Shown here: positions 1 through 8,236 of the stretch, piece after piece
Layout: every line of letters starts with the position of its first letter
Numbering within the stretch: the first letter of the stretch is position 1
Position numbers and translations under genes: made by a program
Assembly (NCBI RefSeq): GCF_003426025.1
Contig: NZ_QJSH01000010.1
Coordinates: forward strand, 1-64,000
Origin: Paraliobacillus quinghaiensis
GTDB taxonomy: Bacteria > Bacillota > Bacilli > Bacillales > Amphibacillaceae
Reading direction: 5' to 3'
DNA length: 64,000 bases
The notes under the pieces: model-generated
Database searches by the model: none
The model's input: the letters and a program-made list of their open reading frames with translations, nothing else
What the model was told of the DNA's origin: nothing

Positions 1-127
1 GAAATGGGGACTTAAGGATATGAACATCCTCTACCAGATAAGATACTCAAAAGGTTGAACCGCCGTATACGGATCCGTACGTACGGTGGTGTGAGAGGTC
101 GGGGCTGTGAAGCCCCTCCTACTCGAT
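1..127 (+). mobile_element. Group IIC intron, 3' end (domains V and VI), truncated by the window edge
   Basis: Positions 57-90 form a domain V hairpin with stem halves CCGTATACGG and CCGTACGTACGG. The preceding CGC is the catalytic triad variant of group IIC introns (IIB introns have AGC). A domain VI-like hairpin follows at 91-120 (GGGGCTGTGAAGCCCC inside), and the intron appears to end at CTACTCGAT. From memory the layout is very close to the Oceanobacillus iheyensis group IIC intron. The intron-encoded reverse transcriptase, if present, lies outside the window to the left. The exact 3' splice point could shift by 1-3 nt. Confidence 0.85.
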
Positions 128-245
128 TTCAACTCGCGCTGTTCCTGCAGGACAAGGAATGCTTCTATGAACTCACATCGCACGAAGGAAATTGAACTAT
201 ATTTCCGAGGAGTGTCACCAATTTCATTTGATACGCTAGATAGTT
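128..245 (+). repeat. Right half of a palindromic interspersed repeat split by the group IIC intron
   Basis: The sequence right after the intron (TTCAACTCGCGCTGTTCC) aligns with the interior of the ~140 bp repeat found at 20391-20530 and 31957-32095, where TTCGG/TTCAG is followed by (T)GTGCTGTTCC. The outer end, GGAGTGTCACCAATTTC through TGATACGCTAG, also matches. An extra module of about 50 bp sits just before GGAGTGTC. The left half of the repeat must lie upstream of the intron, outside the window. Confidence 0.7.
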
Positions 246-327
246 TAAAAATATAATGATTACAGCCTATCTTAGTTGCGGGAAAGCTTATTGAGCGTTA
301 ATATTTCAGATCATATTTAAATGTACT

Positions 328-528
328 GACTAGCGCAGGAGACAAATGGATGACACTCCAGAGGCCCGACAAGGGTCATGCAGGCGTTGTCCGACAAGGA
401 CGGTTTTAGCCTGTGGTCCTACCTTTTCAAGTCGAAGATCCACTTGGTGAAGCGGTTTTCTTTACCAAGTTAGCTGAGACTGAGCCCACGGAAAGGGAAT
501 CAATTTACTTCCGGAGCGGGTAAAGAAT
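328..528 (-). repeat. Palindromic interspersed repeat, inverted copy with internal extra module
   Basis: Read on the minus strand this carries the family hallmarks: CTTTCCGTGGGCTC, TCAGCTAACTTGGTAAAG, AGTGGATCTTCG, GGAGTGTCATCCATTTG and a terminal GCGCTAG. The GTGCTGTTCCC arm is replaced by about 70 bp (361-433) with no match to the other copies. The replacement sits at the same place, just before GGAGTGTC, as the extra module in the 128-245 copy. No gene is visible in 246-678 apart from this repeat. Confidence 0.7.
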
Positions 529-678
529 TAATGTCTCTAAATTATTGTGCGATTTATATAGTCTTTATATAAAACTTTAACTAATCTTTCAAAAAAATAA
601 AATTTTAAGAGATTAATAGTTTAAAGAAATAAAAAAGTGCCCATACTAGTGCTATCAAGTTAGTAGGGGGCAAATAAA

Positions 679-1326
679 ATGAAAAAAGTATTATCTATGA
701 CAACTCTATTTTTGCTATTATATATACTGTTATTTCCATTAGAAACGGTTATGAACGAAATTGAAGCAGAAGCTGAATCTGCTTATAAAGTTATTCCAAA
801 TGAAGCAATAAGACTGCGAATTCTTGCTAATAGTGATCGAGAAGAGGATCAGAACATTAAGCGAACCATTCGCGACCAAGTCAATAAAGAGATCACAAAA
901 TGGGTAAAAGATATTGATGACATCGAAACCGCACGAACTACCATTCAAGAGCGTCTTAAAGATATCGAACAAATAGTAGAAGACACCTTAGCAGATGAAG
1001 GAATCGACATGACTTCCAGCGTAGAATATGGTTCAGATGTTAATTTTCCCGCTAAAATATATGGCTCATACATATATCCAGCAGGGCAATATGAAGCAAT
1101 TCTAATTACTTTAGGTGAAGGAAAAGGAGCGAATTGGTGGTGTGTCTTATTTCCACCGTTATGCTTCCTTGATTTTGGAAATGGTACGAGTGTAGCTGAG
1201 CCTGCAGAAAACGAAGAAGTTGAGAAAGAAGAAGTAGAAACCAGAGAAGTAGAGCTAGTAGAGAAAGTTGAAAAGGAAGAAAAAGAAGTAGAAGTAAAGT
1301 TTTTTTTATTCAAATGGTTTAGTTAA
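679..1326 (+). CDS. spoIIR: Stage II sporulation protein R (SpoIIR)
   Basis: SpoIIR is the forespore-made signalling protein that is secreted into the intermembrane space and triggers SpoIIGA to process pro-sigma-E in the mother cell. The 215-residue product starts with a hydrophobic signal/anchor (residues 7-22), followed by the family core with NEAIRLRILANSD (residues 41-53) and a Trp/Cys motif near residues 154-156. The last 35 residues are an unusual Glu/Val/Lys-rich tail ending in a hydrophobic FFLFKWF patch. The ATG follows GTAGGGGGCAAATAAA, a good ribosome site. Its place just before ywlB-tsaC matches B. subtilis. A forespore sigma-F promoter is expected, but I could not assign one convincingly. 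Confidence 0.93.
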   Translation: MKKVLSMTTLFLLLYILLFPLETVMNEIEAEAESAYKVIPNEAIRLRILANSDREEDQNIKRTIRDQVNKEITKWVKDIDDIETARTTIQERLKDIEQIVEDTLADEGIDMTSSVEYGSDVNFPAKIYGSYIYPAGQYEAILITLGEGKGANWWCVLFPPLCFLDFGNGTSVAEPAENEEVEKEEVETREVELVEKVEKEEKEVEVKFFLFKWFS

Positions 1327-1397
1327 ATAGGTATAATTACTTTGACTCTCTCATAAAAATAGTAGAAAGCTAGATTTTATGTGAGGAGATGATAGGG

Positions 1398-1802
1398 ATG
1401 GAATGTGTAAAAACGAAGCAAATCAAACAAGCTAATGTTAAAGATTTTTTTCAAGAGAAATGGCCAAAGGACACAACGGAAAATACAATAGTAGAATATG
1501 GGTACTTTATAAAAGAAGCAGAATCAATTCGTGCTTTTTTTATGTTAGAGCCAATGAATCAAAATGCTGTTCGATTAAAGAATTTATACATCAAAGGAGA
1601 CCTTACAGCCCTACATGTCCTTGCAATAATTGAAATGAGCATCCAAGCTGCACGAGAACAACCTGCTACGTACTTATATATTCATAGTCAACAAGAAACA
1701 TTAGATGAATTAGTTAGTCAGCTAGGATTTCAAGTTGTGGATGTCCCAGTGGATAATAAAACTATTGAAGGACAATGGTGGGGATTAACTGTGGATAAAT
1801 AA
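1398..1802 (+). CDS. ywlB: YwlB-like GNAT-fold protein
   Basis: This 134-residue protein lies between spoIIR and tsaC, where B. subtilis has ywlB, an acetyltransferase-like protein of unknown substrate. It has an alternating beta/alpha pattern: a beta strand AESIRAFFMLEP, a helix LTALHVLAIIEMSIQAARE, then YLYIHSQQETLDELVSQLGFQVV, which resembles the C-terminal half of GNAT domains. A clear acetyl-CoA loop (Q/RxxGxG/A) is not obvious, so activity is uncertain. I chose the ATG at 1398 over the one at 1389 because GAGGAG (1383-1388) is 9 nt from 1398 but abuts 1389. Its last codons overlap the first boxes of the DnaA-box cluster. Confidence 0.7.
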   Translation: MECVKTKQIKQANVKDFFQEKWPKDTTENTIVEYGYFIKEAESIRAFFMLEPMNQNAVRLKNLYIKGDLTALHVLAIIEMSIQAAREQPATYLYIHSQQETLDELVSQLGFQVVDVPVDNKTIEGQWWGLTVDK

Positions 1803-1986
1803 CTGAGTTATTAACAACTGTGCGTAAATACTGTTGATAACTTGTTTATAATAGAAAAAACTTGTGAAGAAGATAAGGATTATATAAAATGGATGCATAT
1901 ATTGTAACATCAAAGATTTTCAACTTGTGGGCAAGTTAAGTGTTTGTGGATAACTTGTGTTAAACATGTTGATAAACTGTTGATAG
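1748..1986 (+). promoter_or_regulatory. DnaA-box cluster in the ywlB-tsaC intergenic region
   Basis: Two perfect DnaA boxes TGTGGATAA (complement TTATCCACA) lie at 1790-1798 and 1945-1953. Single-mismatch boxes in the same orientation lie at 1748-1756 (AGTGGATAA), 1832-1840 and 1967-1975 (both TGTTGATAA), and a weaker one at 1978-1986. From memory, the B. subtilis ywlB-ywlC interval is one of the few chromosomal DnaA-box clusters outside oriC. These clusters are thought to titrate DnaA and restrain re-initiation. Binding here is inferred. Confidence 0.75.
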
Positions 1987-2002
1987 TAGAAAGGGATTCC
2001 TC

Positions 2003-3040
2003 ATGAAGAAAGAGACAAAATATTGGGTAGTAGCAAATATGGATGAAAACGATCAACAAGCAATCGAAGAAGCGGCAACATTGCTTAAACAGCACGAGGT
2101 TGTAGCTTTTCCAACAGAAACAGTTTACGGACTTGGAGCAGATGCAACCAATCAAGAGGCGGTTGCGAGAATTTTTACTGCAAAAGGTCGTCCGTCGGAT
2201 AACCCGTTAATTGTCCATGTTGCTCATCCAGAACAAATTGAAAGATATGTTACCGAAATAACACCACTAGCAGAAAAGTTAATCAATGCCTTTATGCCTG
2301 GGCCAATTACGGTAATTTTACCTAGCAACGGAAAGATCGCAGAAAATGTTACCGCGGGCCTTGATACTATAGGGGTTCGAATTCCAGATCACATTGTTGC
2401 ACGTACTTTATTAGAAAAATTAGATTTACCTGTTGCTGCACCAAGTGCTAATACATCAGGAAAGCCTAGTCCAACGAGTGCGATCCATGTCTATCAGGAT
2501 TTGAATGGTAAAATCGCAGGCATTGTTGATGGCGGTCCAACTGGTGTTGGGGTTGAATCTACGGTTGTGGATTGTACAGGTGATTTGCCTGTCATTTTGC
2601 GTCCGGGAGGCATAACGCAAGAACAAATTGAACAAGTAACTGGTATTATGTCTGTCGATACAACTATTTCTGAGCAAATCGATCAACCGAAAGCACCAGG
2701 TATGAAGTATAACCACTATGAGCCAGATGCTCCGCTATGGCTAATTGATGGAGATGAAACCTTTTTTCAGAATCAAATCGATGCACTGACTAAAGAAGGA
2801 AAAAAAGTAGGGATTATGGTAAGTCAAGAATTAGCAATGAAATTAGATGCATCGAATGTGAAGATCCTTGGCTCACAAGATGATCTGAAAACAATTGCGT
2901 ATTCTTTATACGAAACATTGCGCGCATTTAAGAAAACGGATGTTGACATTATTTTATCAGAAACATTTATAAAACAAGGCTTAGGCCAAGCAATTATGAA
3001 TCGATTAGAAAAAGCTGCCAGCCAAAAGGTTTCGCCGTAA
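2003..3040 (+). CDS. tsaC: L-threonylcarbamoyladenylate synthase (Sua5/YwlC type)
   Basis: Makes threonylcarbamoyl-AMP from threonine, bicarbonate and ATP, the first step of t6A37 modification of ANN-decoding tRNAs. The 345-residue protein has an N-terminal YrdC domain (about residues 15-205) with PTETVYGLG (37-45) and KGRPSDNPL (61-69). A linker and a C-terminal Sua5 domain (about 250-340) make it the long two-domain form. The ATG at 2003 follows AAAGGGATTCC with good spacing. The gene begins 17 nt after the DnaA-box cluster, so DnaA binding could affect its transcription, as has been proposed for ywlC. It has no obvious terminator of its own; a 21-bp array follows. Confidence 0.95.
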   Translation: MKKETKYWVVANMDENDQQAIEEAATLLKQHEVVAFPTETVYGLGADATNQEAVARIFTAKGRPSDNPLIVHVAHPEQIERYVTEITPLAEKLINAFMPGPITVILPSNGKIAENVTAGLDTIGVRIPDHIVARTLLEKLDLPVAAPSANTSGKPSPTSAIHVYQDLNGKIAGIVDGGPTGVGVESTVVDCTGDLPVILRPGGITQEQIEQVTGIMSVDTTISEQIDQPKAPGMKYNHYEPDAPLWLIDGDETFFQNQIDALTKEGKKVGIMVSQELAMKLDASNVKILGSQDDLKTIAYSLYETLRAFKKTDVDIILSETFIKQGLGQAIMNRLEKAASQKVSP

Positions 3041-3096
3041 AGAGGTGAAGCCTTTTTTGATGTGAAAAAGTGCTGCGCAGACTCTGGGAGGAGCGG

Positions 3097-3201
3097 ATTC
3101 GATCAAAAAAATCGATAATTCGATCAAAATTTCCGGTTATTTGATCAAAAAAATCAATAATTCAATCAAAAAATCAATTTATTCGATCAAACACCCGATA
3201 T
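3097..3201 (+). repeat. 21-bp tandem array, family 1 (five units)
   Basis: Units of consensus ATTCGATCAAAAAAATCAATA begin at 3097, 3118, 3139, 3160 and 3181, an exact 21-bp period although the units differ by several substitutions. The first unit is preceded by GAGCGG. The last unit runs into the 3' end of the convergent NERD gene and supplies its final codons. Confidence 0.85.
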
Positions 3202-4145
3202 CGCCTGTTTTTCGTCGCCCCATCCCCAACAACATCAGCTGAATGCAGTATTCTTTTCGCTAATTGAGGTGATTCTATCCCTAAATAGGAGCGGCATTCT
3301 TGATTGCTAATCGATGAGGCAATTAATTGCAAATAATCACCAATTGCTTGCTCAGCACCACCTTTTGAATATTTATTGCATTGCCAACATAGCCACTTTC
3401 CGTGTGTGCGTTTCATTGAAGCTGCATTACAGTGCGGACAAACAACACCATTACGCAATTCCCCGGCTTTAATGCCATATCGTTTTAATAGATCAGGCTG
3501 AAAAGGTGTATCAGCATCCAGTAGCTCCTTTGTAATCTGATCAACATCTAAAAAACCAAAGTTTTTCTCCAAATAGTAAGTGTTCCAATCGTTCAAATGA
3601 TCAATTAAATATTCGGCATGCACCACCCTCTGGTAAATCTCCAAATCAGCAGCATTTGTTTTTAAGACACTCGAGCTGTTGGCAATCGCAACAAAACTTT
3701 CAATTGGCACAGAAGATATGTTTAAGACCTTGCTAAACCATTCACTCAATTTCCACTTATGTTCCTGAACCTGTGCAAGCGGATTTCGAAATCCTTCTTC
3801 TTTTTCTTCAACGGTTCGGATTAATTGCTTGAAATGAGTATCGAAAAAAAGTGTACCTCTCATATTTTTAACTTCAATAACAAAAATACAGCTTTTGCTT
3901 AAAACTAGAAAATCAATTTGAAAGAAACTATCTTGGTGGGGAAGACGGAGGTCATGAAAAATAATAAAGTTATCACTCAAGTTCTTCAGGCGATAATAGA
4001 CCTCTTTTTCACCCCGATATCCAGCTAGTGGCAGTGTGTAAGCTTTTTCAATCGTTGTGTATGTGGGGTGATGACTAGGAAGACGCCTGAGTAGTGCTTC
4101 ATATGCATTAAGTCGACTAGAAACAGTTAACGGTTTTCCGATCAT
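3174..4145 (-). CDS. NERD-domain protein with C-terminal zinc ribbon
   Basis: The 323-residue product has a nuclease-related (NERD) domain: GEKE (45-48) and the PD-(D/E)xK-like core QIDFLVL ... VIEVKN, giving candidate active-site residues D78, E91 and K93. A zinc ribbon follows with Cys236, Cys239, Cys253 and Cys256. The C-terminal ~55 residues after it are of unknown role. NERD proteins are thought to process DNA, but the cellular role of this group is not established. The ATG at 4145 is preceded by AGAAGGAGAATACT. The gene is alone on the minus strand between tsaC and mntP, and its last codons are supplied by a 21-bp repeat unit, so the native C-terminus may have been altered. Confidence 0.8.
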   Translation of the reverse strand: MIGKPLTVSSRLNAYEALLRRLPSHHPTYTTIEKAYTLPLAGYRGEKEVYYRLKNLSDNFIIFHDLRLPHQDSFFQIDFLVLSKSCIFVIEVKNMRGTLFFDTHFKQLIRTVEEKEEGFRNPLAQVQEHKWKLSEWFSKVLNISSVPIESFVAIANSSSVLKTNAADLEIYQRVVHAEYLIDHLNDWNTYYLEKNFGFLDVDQITKELLDADTPFQPDLLKRYGIKAGELRNGVVCPHCNAASMKRTHGKWLCWQCNKYSKGGAEQAIGDYLQLIASSISNQECRSYLGIESPQLAKRILHSADVVGDGATKNRRYRVFDRIN

Positions 4146-4406
4146 AGTATTCTCCTTCTACGCGTCTGTTTGCTAACAGAATAATCCAAAAATAATTTAA
4201 AGTAAAATTCCTATTTCAAAAAAACATCCCTCTAAAAAAGTAGCAAAAATCAACTACCCGAAGATCATGTTTAATTTTCCAAGCGACAAAACCAGTCCAT
4301 TTCTCAAAAGTGTAAAAACAATAAAATACTTTTCTAACATAAATCATAACCTCACACACGTGCGCATAAAGTACAATAGCATGTCCGAACAGTGGAGGGT
4401 GAAAAA

Positions 4407-4961
4407 ATGTCTGTAATGTATCTAGGTCAACTTGTACCACTAATAATCATGGCAATCGCACTAGGGATGGACGCTTTTTCTGTAGGGTTAGGAATGGGTT
4501 TACAGTTACTTCGGTTAAAGCGAATTTTCTTTATCGGTATAACAGTTGGGTTATTCCATATAATTATGCCGTTTATCGGAATAGTACTTGGTAATTTTAT
4601 CTCGACAAAATTAGAAGATATAGCTGTACTCGCAGGTGGTCTGCTTTTGTTTACATTAGGGATACATATGGTGTTACAGACATTTCAAGCAGAACGAAAA
4701 AGTCCCATGAAACCAATTGGCATTGGACTATTTTTATTTGCGATCAGCGTTAGTTTAGACAGCTTTTCAGTTGGCTTAAGTTTAGGGATGTCAGGAGTAA
4801 AAACATTTATTGCACTTTTATTATTTGGTGGTTTCAGCATGGCACTGACATGGGCCGGCTTACTATTAGGTAAAAGAGCACGAGGTTTACTAGGCGTATA
4901 CAGCGAAATGTGTGGTGGAATTATCCTATGCGCATTCGGCCTCCGCATTATTTTTGGCTAA
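4407..4961 (+). CDS. mntP: Manganese efflux pump MntP (YwlD)
   Basis: A six-helix membrane protein (184 residues) of the MntP family that exports Mn(II). The two-fold repeat is visible: MDAFSVGLGMG near the N-terminus and LDSFSVGLSLGMS in the second half, each with the conserved acidic residue thought to lie in the metal path. I chose the ATG at 4407 because GGAGGGTG (4394-4400) is 6-7 nt upstream; an in-frame GTG at 4392 overlaps that ribosome site. The 260-bp upstream region was inspected for a yybP-ykoY Mn riboswitch and none was seen. A TACAAT at 4373 could be a -10 box. A hairpin terminator follows the gene. Confidence 0.93.
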   Translation: MSVMYLGQLVPLIIMAIALGMDAFSVGLGMGLQLLRLKRIFFIGITVGLFHIIMPFIGIVLGNFISTKLEDIAVLAGGLLLFTLGIHMVLQTFQAERKSPMKPIGIGLFLFAISVSLDSFSVGLSLGMSGVKTFIALLLFGGFSMALTWAGLLLGKRARGLLGVYSEMCGGIILCAFGLRIIFG

Positions 4962-4988
4962 AAAGACCTGTTAATAAAAATATTTATC

Positions 4989-5026
4989 AAAAAGGGCTGC
5001 GTGGAAAACACGTAGCCCTTTCATTT
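4989..5026 (+). terminator. Rho-independent terminator after mntP
   Basis: Stem AAAGGGCTGCGTG / CACGTAGCCCTTT (4991-5003 and 5009-5021) with a 5-nt loop and a T-rich tail. The stem begins with a run of As, so it could act in both directions. Confidence 0.85.
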
Positions 5027-5098
5027 TGGTTATGGCCTAACAGATATGATATAGTTTAATTAGAAGAAACATGAACGTTGAGGAGGAATTTATAAAAG

Positions 5099-5698
5099 AT
5101 GAATGTCTTATTTATCTGTACTGGAAATACATGTCGTAGCCCAATGGCTCAAGCATTATTACAAAAAAAAGCAGCTGTACATGTGCAGTCAGCCGGTTTA
5201 TTTGCAACACCAGGATCACCAGCTTCACCAGGTACCGAATATGCCCTTAAATCGAATGATATTACATTAAATCATCAGTCACAACCCGTTACGAAAGAAT
5301 TATTGGATTGGGCAGATATCATTTTAACAATGACAATGCAACACAAACACGCACTCACAGCACAGTATCCAGAAGTTGTTGAAAAAGTCTACACATTAAA
5401 GGAATATACGTTGCTAGATGGACAGTCTACCTGGGAGCAGTTAAAACAGGCATATGCACAACTTGAAGAAAAGCGACTGACTGTCGTAACTGAAGTAGAC
5501 CAAAATCAAACAGAACAACAGTTGCGTGCCTTTTTACGTGAAACGCAAGATGAAATAGACCGATTAGAAGCGGAACTGCCGAATTATGATATATCGGATC
5601 CTTTTGGTGGTGGCCAGCAAATATATCAAGATACTTTAGCAGAAATAGAAAAATATATTGATATATTGATTGAAAAGTTTGAAAATAATGAAAAATAA
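5099..5698 (+). CDS. ywlE: Low-molecular-weight protein arginine phosphatase, YwlE type, with an internal insertion
   Basis: YwlE removes phosphate from phosphoarginine on proteins marked by McsB, opposing ClpC/ClpP targeting. The N-terminal loop CTGNTCRS gives nucleophile Cys7, Arg13 and Thr11. Thr11 is the residue that distinguishes arginine from tyrosine phosphatases in this family. The general acid is Asp167 in DISDPFGG. At 199 residues it is about 50 longer than B. subtilis YwlE (150). The extra length lies between KEYT (101-104) and DISDP (164-168) as a Gln/Glu-rich, probably helical segment. The core and catalytic residues are intact, so it should be active. The ATG follows GAGGAATTTATAAAAG. 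Confidence 0.92.
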   Translation: MNVLFICTGNTCRSPMAQALLQKKAAVHVQSAGLFATPGSPASPGTEYALKSNDITLNHQSQPVTKELLDWADIILTMTMQHKHALTAQYPEVVEKVYTLKEYTLLDGQSTWEQLKQAYAQLEEKRLTVVTEVDQNQTEQQLRAFLRETQDEIDRLEAELPNYDISDPFGGGQQIYQDTLAEIEKYIDILIEKFENNEK

Positions 5699-5804
5699 CA
5701 GAAAATTGCATATTTCTTTTAAAAAGACGTTTTAATGACACAATAAAACAAGTAAAATAATAAGTAGAAGAAAATATATCAGCAAAGAAAAGGAGTGCAT
5801 CAGA

Positions 5805-6245
5805 ATGAAAGTAGTATTAGCATCAGATCACGGTGGATATGAATTAGCAAGAGAAGTTGGAAAGTTATTAGAAGAATCAGGTATTGAATTTGAAAATATA
5901 GGTTGTGACTGCGAAGATTCAGTTGATTACCCTGATTACGGTATACCAGCTGCTGAACGAGTAGCAAATGGTGAGTTTGACCGTGGAATTTTAATTTGCG
6001 GCACAGGTATTGGGATGTCGATTGCAGCAAATAAAGTAGAAGGTATTCGCTGTGCACTAGTTCATGATGTTTACACTGCACGCGTTACGAGAGAACACAA
6101 TGATTCAAACGTATTAGCAATGGGCGCCCGCGTAATTGGTGTTGATTTAGCAAAAGAAATTGCGAAAACTTGGATCGGTGCTGAATTTGAAGGTGGACGT
6201 CACGCAAGACGTATTGGAAAACTTAGTGATTACGAATCCAAGTAA
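5805..6245 (+). CDS. rpiB: Ribose-5-phosphate isomerase B
   Basis: Interconverts ribose-5-phosphate and ribulose-5-phosphate in the pentose phosphate pathway. The 146-residue protein shows the N-terminal ASDHGG phosphate/sugar motif (6-11), catalytic Cys65 in ILICGTGIGMS and His98 in REHND. In this position B. subtilis has ywlF, which is annotated as RpiB. The start ATG follows AAAAGGAGTGCATCAGA. The next gene begins 17 nt after its stop, so it is likely cotranscribed with ywlG and glyA. Confidence 0.95.
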   Translation: MKVVLASDHGGYELAREVGKLLEESGIEFENIGCDCEDSVDYPDYGIPAAERVANGEFDRGILICGTGIGMSIAANKVEGIRCALVHDVYTARVTREHNDSNVLAMGARVIGVDLAKEIAKTWIGAEFEGGRHARRIGKLSDYESK

Positions 6246-6262
6246 GTAAAGGATGCGAGAAA

Positions 6263-6805
6263 ATGGAACAACTTGAACAACAATTGCACGCTATTACCAC
6301 AGAATGGAAAGATAGCGGCTATTTACAAGCTGGTAAATTATTTGTAGTAGGCTGTTCGACGAGTGAAGTTATTGGTGAAAAAATTGGCACATCAGGCAGT
6401 GAACAAGTAGCCGAACAAATTTACCAAGCATTCAAAAAGTTGCAGGACCAAACAGGTATTTTGTTAGCATTCCAATGCTGTGAGCATTTAAATCGCGCAC
6501 TAGTGATCGAGCGATCAACAAAGGATACTTTTAATTATGATGAAGTAACCGCAGTGCCAGTCCCAACAGCTGGTGGTTCCATGGCTGCACATGCGTTTAA
6601 ACACATGGAAGATCCTGTTGTAGTGGAGCATATTAAAGCAGATGCAGGAATCGATATTGGGGAAACGATGATTGGAATGCATGTAAGGCATGTTGCAGTA
6701 CCACTACGATTAAAACAACGTCAACTAGGAAGTGCGCGAGTTAATGCAGCTTTTTCTAGACCGAAATTAATTGGTGGGCAACGTGCCGTGTATTGCAAAC
6801 AATAG
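6263..6805 (+). CDS. ywlG: YwlG family protein (TIGR01440), function unknown
   Basis: A 180-residue conserved Firmicutes protein found between rpiB and glyA. It has a Gly-rich VGCSTSEVIGEKIGTSGS segment (29-46) and a conserved core AFQCCEHLNRALVIER (73-88), typical of the family. It has no signal peptide or membrane segment, so it is probably cytoplasmic. I know of no assigned biochemical activity. It lies 17 nt after rpiB and 31 nt before glyA, which suggests a shared operon and a possible link to sugar-phosphate or one-carbon metabolism, but that is only context. Confidence 0.88.
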   Translation: MEQLEQQLHAITTEWKDSGYLQAGKLFVVGCSTSEVIGEKIGTSGSEQVAEQIYQAFKKLQDQTGILLAFQCCEHLNRALVIERSTKDTFNYDEVTAVPVPTAGGSMAAHAFKHMEDPVVVEHIKADAGIDIGETMIGMHVRHVAVPLRLKQRQLGSARVNAAFSRPKLIGGQRAVYCKQ

Positions 6806-6836
6806 ATAATCACAAAACTAAGGGGGAAATACGTAG

Positions 6837-8075
6837 ATGGAGCATCTTAAACAAGGGGATTTGGAACTTTTTCAAGCAATGGAGCAAGAACGAGGTCGTC
6901 AAAATGATAAAATCGAATTGATTGCATCAGAAAATTTTGTTTCTGAAGCGGTAATGGAAGCACAAGGATCAGTGCTTACGAATAAATATGCGGAAGGTTA
7001 TCCAGGTAAACGGTATTATGGTGGCTGTGAATATGTCGATGTAGCTGAAAACCTAGCACGTGATCGCGCCAAGCAATTATTCGGGGCAGAACACGTGAAC
7101 GTCCAACCGCATTCAGGTGCACAAGCAAATATGGCTGTTTATTTCACAATACTTGAGCCAGGTGATACAGTACTCGGAATGAACCTAAGTCATGGTGGGC
7201 ATCTGACACATGGTAGTCCTGTTAACTTTAGTGGTACATTATATAATTTTGAAGATTATGGTGTAGACAAAGAAACAGAACAACTAGACTATGATGTTGT
7301 ATTAGCTAAAGCAAAAGAAGTAAAGCCTAAGTTAATTGTAGCTGGGGCAAGTGCTTATTCTCGTACCATTGATTTTAAAAAATTCCGTGCAATTGCTGAC
7401 GAGGTTGGTGCATATCTAATGGTGGATATGGCCCATATTGCCGGATTAGTTGCTGTTGGTTTGCACCCTGACCCTGTTCCACATGCTGATTTTGTTACAA
7501 CAACAACCCATAAAACATTGCGTGGCCCTCGTGGTGGAATGATTTTGTGTAAAGAGAAATTTGCTAAACAAATCGATAAATCTGTTTTCCCTGGCATTCA
7601 AGGTGGACCATTAATGCACGTTATCGCAGCAAAAGCTGTTGCATTTAAAGAAGCTCTAGATGCTGATTTCAAAACGTATGGAGAAAAAATCATTGCCAAC
7701 GCAAAACGATTTGGTGAAAGTTTACAAAAAGAAGGCATTCGTCTAGTCTCAGGTGGCACGGATAATCATTTATTACTATTAGATGTCCGCGATTTAGGGC
7801 TAACAGGTAAAGATGCAGAAAAAGCACTTGATGACATCGGTATTACAACGAACAAGAATACCATTCCATTTGATCCAGAAGGTCCATTCGTAACAAGTGG
7901 TGTCCGTGTTGGTACTGCAGCTGTTACATCACGTGGATTTGGATTAGAAGAAATGGATGAGGTTGCAGCGATCATCGCGCACACTTTAAAGAATCATCAA
8001 GATGAAGTTAAATTAGTAGAAGCGAAAACACGTGTTAATTCCTTAACGCAAAAATTCCCGCTCTATCAACGTTAA
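6837..8075 (+). CDS. glyA: Serine hydroxymethyltransferase
   Basis: PLP enzyme that converts serine and tetrahydrofolate to glycine and 5,10-methylene-THF, the main one-carbon source. The length (412) is normal. The PLP lysine is Lys226 in [14 protein letters not shown]. The N-terminal IELIASENF and the substrate-loop [13 protein letters not shown] motifs (51-63) are intact. The ATG follows AAGGGGGAAATACGTAG. A weak hairpin follows the stop, and upp seems to have its own promoter, so glyA is probably the end of the rpiB-ywlG-glyA unit. Confidence 0.97.
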   Translation: MEHLKQGDLELFQAMEQERGRQNDKIELIASENFVSEAVMEAQGSVLTNKYAEGYPGKRYYGGCEYVDVAENLARDRAKQLFGAEHVNVQPHSGAQANMAVYFTILEPGDTVLGMNLSHGGHLTHGSPVNFSGTLYNFEDYGVDKETEQLDYDVVLAKAKEVKPKLIVAGASAYSRTIDFKKFRAIADEVGAYLMVDMAHIAGLVAVGLHPDPVPHADFVTTTTHKTLRGPRGGMILCKEKFAKQIDKSVFPGIQGGPLMHVIAAKAVAFKEALDADFKTYGEKIIANAKRFGESLQKEGIRLVSGGTDNHLLLLDVRDLGLTGKDAEKALDDIGITTNKNTIPFDPEGPFVTSGVRVGTAAVTSRGFGLEEMDEVAAIIAHTLKNHQDEVKLVEAKTRVNSLTQKFPLYQR

Positions 8076-8088
8076 ATTGTTTCAAAAC

Positions 8089-8127
8089 AGATCTCTTGTG
8101 CATTAATTGGCAAGGGATCTATTTAAA
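8089..8127 (+). terminator. Possible weak terminator after glyA
   Basis: Imperfect inverted repeat AGATCTCTTG ... CAAGGGATCT (8089-8120) followed by ATTTAAAT rather than a clean T-run. Possibly a weak or leaky terminator. Confidence 0.4.
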
Positions 8128-8171
8128 TCGACAATTTCAGCAAAAAAAATGCAATAAATGCACAACATAGG

Positions 8172-8200
8172 TTGAAACAGAACGCATTTTTAAGTACACT
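8172..8200 (+). promoter_or_regulatory. Candidate sigma-A promoter for upp
   Basis: TTGAAA (8172-8177), a 17-nt spacer and TACACT (8195-8200). It sits 37 nt before the upp start codon, leaving room for a short leader with the ribosome site AAGGAGTG. Confidence 0.5.
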
Positions 8201-8236
8201 TTTAAAGATACATAAAATGATAAGGAGTGATCGATC

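Noticed and set aside
361-433. GCCCGACAAGGGTCATGCAGG segment (in part) looks a little like a group II intron 5' end
   Set aside because: Only a short resemblance; it does not start with a clear GTGCG or GTGTG and its position in the repeat differs from the real intron insertion site.
945-1313. Minus-strand ORF of 122 codons rich in Ser/Thr/Phe
   Set aside because: Antisense of the Glu/Val-rich tail of spoIIR; no ribosome site. The same applies to other antisense frames such as 23352-23969 (murA) and 36015-36488 (RND pump).
4146-4406. Possible Mn-sensing yybP-ykoY riboswitch upstream of mntP
   Set aside because: The conserved GGGGAGTA and CCTACC elements and the three-helix layout are not present.
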